Part shown: positions 58,973-64,000 of the stretch, in pieces | How positions within the stretch are numbered: position 1 is the first letter of the stretch | Layout of the letters: every line of letters begins with the position of its first letter | Source of the DNA: Pseudomonas chlororaphis subsp. piscium | Lineage (GTDB): Bacteria > Pseudomonadota > Gammaproteobacteria > Pseudomonadales > Pseudomonadaceae | DNA: 64,000 bases | Reading direction: 5' to 3' | Assembly (NCBI RefSeq): GCF_003850345.1 | Contig: NZ_CP027707.1 | Span: 2,604,001-2,668,000, forward strand | Translations under genes and position numbers: made by a program | The notes under the pieces: generated by a model | Database searches by the model: none | What the model was told of the DNA's origin: nothing | What the model saw: only the letters and a program-made list of their open reading frames with translations

Positions 58973-59430
58973 CTAGCCAGTGAGGTTGGGTGAAGCAGCA
59001 GTTTCCGACCTTTGATGACCGGTACCGAACTGGTGGACCTGTATTGGCAGGTCGGCGCCTATATCAGTCGCAAGATCGAGGCTGCGGAGTGGGGCGATGG
59101 GGTGGCCCGGCAGTTGGCGGATTATCTTGCGCGACAACCGCCGGGCTTGTGGGGTTTTACTCGAGCGAATCTGTTCCGCATGCAGCAGTTTTATGAGCTT
59201 TATCGGGTTGAAAAGAAAGTCGCACCACTGGTGCGACAATTGTCCTGGAGCCACAACCTGGTTGTTCTCGGGCAGAGCACGTGAGTTCTACCTGCGCATG
59301 GCGATTCAGGAACATTGGTCGTGCCAAGAGCCGGAGTGCCAGATCAAATCCTCTTTGTTCGAGCGCTCACTGACCCACCCAGTAAAAGTCTCGACAGCGT
59401 TGAGACCATTTCATCGAGTTATGCCCTTGA
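58973..59430 (+). pseudogene. Second DUF1016 gene copy, decayed
   Basis: The sequence closely repeats part of 48480-48900 in the same orientation: TELVDLYWQVGAYISRKIEA, then VRQLSWSHNLVVLGQS. It lacks the N-terminal coding part, and a 14-base deletion relative to the first copy (after CAGAGCA at about 59278) shifts the frame, producing TGA. Recognisable coding resumes in another frame (REFYLRMAIQE... to STALRPFHRV) and then fades. It cannot make the nuclease domain. Together with 48394-49221 it frames the type VI island. Confidence 0.88.
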
Positions 59431-59532
59431 CCCTAAGGCGGTGTGAGTGTCGTTGCAGACATAGGGCTTGTGCGCGGTTTCGGCTTTGGACGGGGCGGGG
59501 AGAGGACGCCCTAAATTTATTTTCACCACCCC

Positions 59533-59558
59533 GTCACAAACCACCAGGCTGGCCCGTC
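59533..59558 (+). promoter_or_regulatory. Putative ECF41 sigma-factor promoter
   Basis: GTCACA (59533-59538) and CGTC (59555-59558) are 16 bases apart. This matches the target motif I recall for ECF41 sigma factors, TGTCACA then CGTC, upstream of the partner gene. It lies just before the CMD-family gene and its own ECF41 sigma gene. Confidence 0.68.
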
Positions 59559-59594
59559 ATGTCGGTGTATCCCTCAAATAACGGAGCCACCCCC

Positions 59595-60035
59595 ATGTCA
59601 TCCAGCCACCCGACCCAAGCCGTCAACCTGCTGCAAACCATCCCCGAGATCTTCGAAAGCCTGGGCCAGGTCCACGGCCTGATCGACGCCCACGGCCTGG
59701 AACGCAAGCTGCACCATCTGGTGGTGTTGCGCGCCTCGCAGATCAACCAGTGCGGTTTCTGCGTGAAGATGCACACCCGCGAAGCCCGCGAAGACGGCGA
59801 AAGCAACGAGCGCCTGGACCGCCTGGTGGTCTGGCGCCATGTCAGCGACTTCAACGCCGCCGAACGCGCCGCCCTGGCCTGGACCGAAGCCCTCACCGTG
59901 CTGCGCGAAGACACCGACTTCGGCCCGTTGCGCGCCGCCCTGCGTGAACATTTCAGCGAAGCGCAGATCGCCGCCTTGACGGCCGATATCGGCATGATCA
60001 ACCTGTGGAATCGCTTGCAGGTGTCGAGGCACTGA
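59595..60035 (+). CDS. Carboxymuconolactone decarboxylase / AhpD-like protein, ECF41 partner
   Basis: This 146-residue protein has the redox motif CGFCVKMHTREAR (CxxC with His) of AhpD-like CMD proteins. ATG 59595 with GGAG eight bases upstream is preferred to ATG 59559, which would lie at or before the start of transcription from the ECF41 promoter. CMD-family proteins are among the conserved partners of ECF41 sigma factors; the physiological substrate is unknown. The sigma gene starts two bases after its stop. Confidence 0.9.
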   Translation: MSSSHPTQAVNLLQTIPEIFESLGQVHGLIDAHGLERKLHHLVVLRASQINQCGFCVKMHTREAREDGESNERLDRLVVWRHVSDFNAAERAALAWTEALTVLREDTDFGPLRAALREHFSEAQIAALTADIGMINLWNRLQVSRH

Positions 60036-60037
60036 GG

Positions 60038-60925
60038 ATGGATCGAATCGATGACACGACGGTATTCGAAAGCCGTCGCAGCTTCCTGCTGGGCCTGGCC
60101 TACCGCCTCCTCGGCTCCCGCGCCGAGGCCGAGGACGTGGTGCAGGACCTGTTCATCAAATGGCTGGAGGCCGACAAGGCCTCCATCGCCACCCCGGCCG
60201 CCTGGCTGACCACCGCCTGCACCCGGCACTGCATCGACCTGCTGCGCTCGGCCCAGCGCTCGCGCCTGGACTACGTCGGCACCTGGCTGCCGGAACCGAT
60301 CCATACCCTGCATCACGACTCCCCCGAACAGAGCCACGAACTGGCCTCGTCGCTGTCCACCGCCTTCCTGCTCCTGCTCGAACGCCTGACCCCCAAGGAA
60401 CGCGCCGCCTACCTGCTGTACGATATCTTCGACCTGGGCTACCCCCAAGTCGCGCAAACCCTCGGCGTCCAGGAAGCCACCTGCCGCAAACTGGTCTCCC
60501 GCGCCAAAGCCAGCCTGGGCAACACCCAGGCGCGCTACCAGCCGGACCCGTCGCGCCAGGAACAACTGCTGAGCGCCTTCCACAGCGCCATCACCAGCGG
60601 CTCGACCCAAGGCCTGGCCGCGATGCTCTCCGAAGACGTCGAGCTGTGCGCCGATGGCGGCGGCAAAGCCAGCGCGATTCGCGAGACCTTGTATGGGCTG
60701 GAAGCGGTGCTGGCGTTTGTGGGCGAGTCGTTGAGCAGGTACTGGCGGGAGTATCAGTGGCAGGAGGTGGAGATCAATGGTGGGCGTGGGGTGGTGTTGC
60801 GGGGGGAGGGGGAGGTGGTTGCGGTGGTGAGTTTTGGGTATGACGTAGGGGGGCGGGTGAACCGTGTCTTTATCATGCGGAATCCGGATAAGTTGGTGGG
60901 GGTGGGGAGTGGGGTGTTGGTGTGA
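60038..60925 (+). CDS. ECF41-family RNA polymerase sigma factor with C-terminal SnoaL-like domain
   Basis: This 295-residue sigma factor has region 2 (YRLLGSRAEAEDVVQDLF), the ECF41 linker motif YVGTWLPEP, region 4 (LTPKERAAYLLYDIFDLGYPQVA, given in part) and a C-terminal SnoaL-like extension with DGGGK and, near the end, NPDKL. These are the hallmark motifs of ECF41. In that group the extension both assists and inhibits the sigma, in place of an anti-sigma factor. It is coupled to the CMD gene. The last 150 bases are G/T-rich. Confidence 0.92.
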   Translation: MDRIDDTTVFESRRSFLLGLAYRLLGSRAEAEDVVQDLFIKWLEADKASIATPAAWLTTACTRHCIDLLRSAQRSRLDYVGTWLPEPIHTLHHDSPEQSHELASSLSTAFLLLLERLTPKERAAYLLYDIFDLGYPQVAQTLGVQEATCRKLVSRAKASLGNTQARYQPDPSRQEQLLSAFHSAITSGSTQGLAAMLSEDVELCADGGGKASAIRETLYGLEAVLAFVGESLSRYWREYQWQEVEINGGRGVVLRGEGEVVAVVSFGYDVGGRVNRVFIMRNPDKLVGVGSGVLV

Positions 60926-60942
60926 TGTTTGTATCACGCCGT

Positions 60943-61265
60943 TCCGAGTGCTGCGGATTAGCAAACCTAGGTGATTAATGCCGATCAGTTAGGCGACGGC
61001 GATCCATTGTAGGAGCAGCCGGTCGACGCTCGATTGCTCGCGATGGTCGTTAACGATAACTATGTATTGATTGGATACACGCAACGTTTTCAAGACCATC
61101 TCGGGCAATCGAGCCTCGGCCGATCTCAGCCAAAGCGACCAAGTAGGCGATCAAGTAAGCGACCAAGTAGCCCGCTGCACAAGAGGCAACGTGAGTGGCC
61201 AATAGTTAGATGACCCAACCTGTGAGGTTGGGTGACTCAGTGGTTTCCATATTTTGATAATGGTG
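60943..61265 (+). pseudogene. Decayed relic of the fic 3' end and DUF1016 5' region
   Basis: Three stretches match the fic locus in the same order. 60945-60975 (GAGTGCTGCGGATTAGCAAA) matches fic at about 58622. 61126-61180 (AAAGCGACCAAGTAGGCGAT) matches the DQV linker region near 58709. 61180-61265 (GTGAGTGGCCAATAGTTAGA) matches the fic stop and the following start of DUF1016 near 58939-59025. Large internal parts are missing, and an unrelated insert with a degenerate REP-like unit (near 61008) lies between. Coding potential is lost. The 352-base gap 60926-61277 holds only this relic. Confidence 0.82.
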
Positions 61266-61277
61266 CGGTTGCTGAGG

Positions 61278-62039
61278 TTACAAGCGATTAGTTTGATAGC
61301 GCGCTTTCACCTCCGCCACGCTCAGCCACTTACGTCGTGAATGCACCACACGATGACAATTAGCACATAGCAACGCCAGGTCAGTGAGCTTGGTTTTGTC
61401 GCCGGGTTGGAGTGTGTGCAGTGGCTTGGTGTGGTGAATGTCGATGATGCCTTCGATGTCCGCACCATAGGTTTTGCTGAAGTTGAAGCCGCAGGCTTCG
61501 CACTTGAGTTCACCGTGTTTCTTGAGGGCTTCGTCCTTTTTGTGTTTGACGAGCTTTTTGTCCCTTTCCCGTACCCGGTGTACTCGGGTGAGCACTTTGC
61601 CTTCCTCAGCTTCGAAGAAACCTGGCTCTTCCTCTTCATTTAAATTTATAGGGGTAGTCGTGCCGGACTCGACGTTGGCGTTGATGGCGGCCACTACTTC
61701 GGCGAGTCGTTTGGGGTTGTTAGCGAACTCCTGCCATACCAACTCTTCATCCTTGTTGCCTTTCGCAAGACCAGTCCGGCCGGAGTCGGTGTAGCTCGGG
61801 TCCCAGCGACGGAAATTGTTGAGCTTCATGCAGACACCATTGGTGTTGCGAAAGCTCTGGTTCTTACTCACGCCAGTGGCGTTGCCAATGAGATTGAGGC
61901 TCTGTGATAAGGCTTCCACTTCCGGGTGGTTCTTCCCGGGCAACCCACCGCGATGGCGGAGGTAAAGGTCCAGGGCCAGGACAAGTTCGTCGCGACTCCA
62001 AGCGGGATTGGATTGATTACTGGTGGGTGAGGAGGGCAT
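61278..62039 (-). CDS. HNH endonuclease with N-terminal targeting domain
   Basis: This 253-residue protein has a C-terminal HNH nuclease domain: CEACGF, then IIDIHHTKPLHTL, then LLCANCHRVVH. These give a ββα-metal active site with a zinc-binding Cys set. The first 100 residues (WSRDELVLALDLYLRHRG and FRRWDPSYTDSGRTGL) resemble the domain found in McrA-like restriction endonucleases that cut modified DNA. It follows the DUF2075 gene on the same strand after 186 bases. Target modification and defence role are inferred. Confidence 0.87.
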   Translation of the reverse strand: MPSSPTSNQSNPAWSRDELVLALDLYLRHRGGLPGKNHPEVEALSQSLNLIGNATGVSKNQSFRNTNGVCMKLNNFRRWDPSYTDSGRTGLAKGNKDEELVWQEFANNPKRLAEVVAAINANVESGTTTPINLNEEEEPGFFEAEEGKVLTRVHRVRERDKKLVKHKKDEALKKHGELKCEACGFNFSKTYGADIEGIIDIHHTKPLHTLQPGDKTKLTDLALLCANCHRVVHSRRKWLSVAEVKARYQTNRL

Positions 62040-62058
62040 GGGCTATCCGTAGGTTTCC

Positions 62059-62100
62059 CGTTTCTTTGTAGGAAGAAACGCAATATTCAATAAGAATATT
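62059..62100. promoter_or_regulatory. Two inverted repeats upstream of the HNH gene
   Basis: CGTTTCTT and AAGAAACG form perfect 8-base arms at 62059-62080. AATATTC and GAATATT form 7-base arms at 62082-62100. They lie 20 to 61 bases upstream of the HNH start (reading leftward), so one or both could be operators or leader structure. Confidence 0.5.
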
Positions 62101-62175
62101 CTCGCCTGATAGCGTTTGGGAATCATCCGGTGTGCGAATGATGTTCGCTGGAGAGGCTCACCCTGATTGGAGCTT

Positions 62176-62212
62176 CCCGAACACAGCCGCTTCCTTGAGT
62201 GCTGTGCTCGGG
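62176..62212 (-). terminator. Stem-loop after the DUF2075 gene
   Basis: CCCGAACACAGC (62176-62187) and GCTGTGCTCGGG (62201-62212) pair with one mismatch over 12 bases around a 13-base loop, 14 bases after the leftward DUF2075 stop. No T-run follows in that direction, so termination would be partial. Confidence 0.5.
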
Positions 62213-62225
62213 TTAGTGCCACTGA

Positions 62226-64000
62226 TCAGTCGTTGCTTTGCTCGGCTAGCCGGTTTGCAAAATATTGCGCGGTTTCTGGATCGGTACAGTACAGATAGCA
62301 ACCTTTCATCCCACGGGTCATCAAGGTTCGATAGGTGTTTTTGATGATTAGGTCCGTCTCTTGCTGCGCCAGAACTGGCTGCTCTTTCATCAACTTTTTC
62401 CAGCCGCGAATCGACTTGTCGTACTTGTCTCGCTCATGGGGCGAAGTCACTACCTGGCCATTACGCACGATCAAATCCGGCCCGATGATCACGCCGATGT
62501 AATCCACTTCCAGCCCTTGGCAGGTATGAATGCAGCCGACCTGTTCCACGGAGTTCTCCGCGATGATCCACAAGCTGCCGTCCTGATCCAGGTTCCATTG
62601 GCGAGCGTAGTGGTCACCGATCTCGATATCCTTGGCCTTGGAGTCTTTCTTGCTACGCCATGGCCAGCAGTAACCGGCGACAACCCGCGCTTTGTTTCCA
62701 TGATTCTTTTGCTCGATGGCCTCGTGCATCGCTTGCGGGGAGTCGAACACCTTGAACTCGTACTCGCTGGCATCGAGCAACGGGTTGGCGGTCTGGCGAA
62801 TACCCAGTACGTCATCCAGCCACGCCAAGTAGCCATCGGAACCACTGCAACGGAACTGGGAAGATAGGGTGTATTCCTCCACCGTTGCCCCTCTGGCCTC
62901 GGCAAACGCGCGGATCGCTTGTTTGCTGCCGATATCCTTTAAGGTCACGCGCTGATCTTCGTCGATAAAGAACACTGTGCATTTAGCGGACCCGATCAAT
63001 TCCTTGATCTGGTTGTCGCCCTCATTGCCATAAAAACCACTTTTTTCATTGAGCCTGTGGGCTTCATCAACGATCAGCGCGTCATAAAAGTCGGGCTTAA
63101 TCTCCATATAGGCGCCCGAACCGGAAAACAGGCTGGAGAACTTGGTGGGCTTGATGGTGCCGATCAGTTTCTTCTCGTACACGGCACGTGGCGCGGCGTT
63201 TTTCGAGACATACCTGCTCATCAACCGTAAGGCGGTGAGCGTTACTAACAGATTGATAGCCACGACCGTTTTTCCGGTACCTGGACCGCCTTCAATAATC
63301 ACGACCTTTGGAGCCTCGGCAGAGGCTTCTTTGACCGCAGCCAGTACCGACTCAAAAACTTCCTTCTGATCATCAATCAGTACGAACTCAGGCTTGCCCT
63401 CCATCAGCCCGCTAAGTGCCTCAGCCAAGGCTTTGGACGGGCGGATCTTGCCGCTGGAAAGCTCGTAAAGCACCTCTTTGTTGTCGCCGTAATAGATGTG
63501 CTGCTTGAGGAAACTTCTCAGCTTCGTCAGCTCGTCTGGGCCCTTGAGGAACAACGGTGCCTTGCTGGTATAGGCGTCGTAGTGAGCTGAGTCGATAACG
63601 CCATCGCTGACGTAGTTATGCAGATAGGCGCAGGGGCGGACTTGGATGCCTTTGTCATAGACGGCTTCATTGAAACCCTCTAACAAAGTGGCGTACGACC
63701 ACACCTGATAGGACGGGTGGATGGTTTCCACATGACTGCCACCTAGCGCCGTCTTCACGATCGCGTCCTTATTGGTGGCGCTGGCTTTGCTCCACTGTTT
63801 CAGTTCAACCAGCACTGCATTTTTGGTCTGATGTTGATCGTGGCCTGTCAGCAAGAAGTCGATGCGTTTCATGGACTGCGGAATGTGCAGCTCAATGGCC
63901 ACGCCAGCGTCATCCGGCAGATCCTTATCGCGTAGGGCCTTGGCCATATAAGTCAGCGAACCCTGCCAAGATCTGATCTCCGAAGCCGCCACTTTCTTGC
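62226..64000 (-). CDS. DUF2075 nuclease-helicase (Schlafen group 3-like), 5' end outside the window
   Basis: At least 590 codons are open and the frame continues past the right edge; the GTG at 63992 is a track artefact of the window end rather than a credible start. Visible near the N-terminus is a PD-(D/E)XK-like motif (RIDFLL, then VLVELKQW). An SF1 helicase-type ATPase follows, with Walker A GGPGTGKTVVAI, Walker B LIVDEAHRL, and motifs SSQFRCSGSDGYL and EVDYIGVIIGPDL. The C-terminus has RTLMTRGMKGCYLY. DUF2075 proteins occur in defence islands. With the HNH gene downstream it may form a two-gene restriction system. Confidence 0.85.
   Translation of the reverse strand, partial: KKVAASEIRSWQGSLTYMAKALRDKDLPDDAGVAIELHIPQSMKRIDFLLTGHDQHQTKNAVLVELKQWSKASATNKDAIVKTALGGSHVETIHPSYQVWSYATLLEGFNEAVYDKGIQVRPCAYLHNYVSDGVIDSAHYDAYTSKAPLFLKGPDELTKLRSFLKQHIYYGDNKEVLYELSSGKIRPSKALAEALSGLMEGKPEFVLIDDQKEVFESVLAAVKEASAEAPKVVIIEGGPGTGKTVVAINLLVTLTALRLMSRYVSKNAAPRAVYEKKLIGTIKPTKFSSLFSGSGAYMEIKPDFYDALIVDEAHRLNEKSGFYGNEGDNQIKELIGSAKCTVFFIDEDQRVTLKDIGSKQAIRAFAEARGATVEEYTLSSQFRCSGSDGYLAWLDDVLGIRQTANPLLDASEYEFKVFDSPQAMHEAIEQKNHGNKARVVAGYCWPWRSKKDSKAKDIEIGDHYARQWNLDQDGSLWIIAENSVEQVGCIHTCQGLEVDYIGVIIGPDLIVRNGQVVTSPHERDKYDKSIRGWKKLMKEQPVLAQQETDLIIKNTYRTLMTRGMKGCYLYCTDPETAQYFANRLAEQSND

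Overview
The window looks like a chromosomal segment of a Pseudomonas of the fluorescens group. It is GC-rich and carries a bkd operon next to bkdR, DmeR/DmeF, a complete reductive pyrimidine-catabolism locus, an orphan VgrG/Tle3 island, and many copies of the paired intergenic repeat built on 'TGTAGGAGCGAGGCTTGCCCGCGAT', which is typical of these genomes. No rRNA, tRNA, CRISPR array or intact transposase was seen.

Layout. 1-2016: the 3' end of an FKBP prolyl isomerase gene, then an inserted colicin-E3-type bacteriocin and immunity pair, then a second diverged copy of the same FKBP 3' end and its hairpin. 2174-3440: a cobalt/nickel regulator and efflux pump behind a G-tract palindrome. 3443-7421: an alpha/beta hydrolase, a monooxygenase-P450 pair with a divergent ArsR regulator, and a small P-loop kinase. 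8363-11520: a tightly coupled ATP-grasp/alpha-E/transglutaminase operon behind a 0.94-kb non-coding leader. 11734-13731: a lipoprotein amidase (AmiD type) and ilvE, converging on a shared terminator. 14033-19711: lpdV-bkdB-bkdA2-bkdA1 with divergent bkdR. 19901-26853: a deacetylase, a DapF paralogue, an EmrAB-type efflux pair, copCD and a GNAT acetyltransferase. 27087-35800: pyrimidine (or hydantoin) catabolism, comprising a TetR regulator, PreA, PreT, dihydropyrimidinase, an NCS1 permease and an M20-type carbamoylase. 36209-40900: two solute-binding proteins around a fused ATPase-permease, and msrA. 41859-47638: a tripartite RND pump. 

48394-64000 is the accessory region. A truncated DUF1016 nuclease gene is followed by an orphan type VI secretion island: vgrG broken by an in-frame amber codon, a Tle3-type lipase, its DUF2875 adaptor, a PAAR tip and a five-repeat zinc-ribbon protein. 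Then come a self-inhibited Fic enzyme, a second broken DUF1016 copy, an ECF41 sigma factor with its partner carboxymuconolactone-decarboxylase-like gene and a matching promoter, a decayed relic of the fic 3' end, and an HNH endonuclease next to a nuclease-helicase (DUF2075) that runs off the window.

Most of the left two thirds is ordinary metabolism and transport. The strongest leads are the bacteriocin module framed by duplicated FKBP ends, the DUF1016/fic duplications that frame the type VI island and the ECF41 pair, the amber codon in vgrG, the zinc-ribbon repeat protein, and the HNH plus PD-(D/E)XK-helicase pair. All calls come from reading the sequence and from recalled family knowledge; no database search was run.
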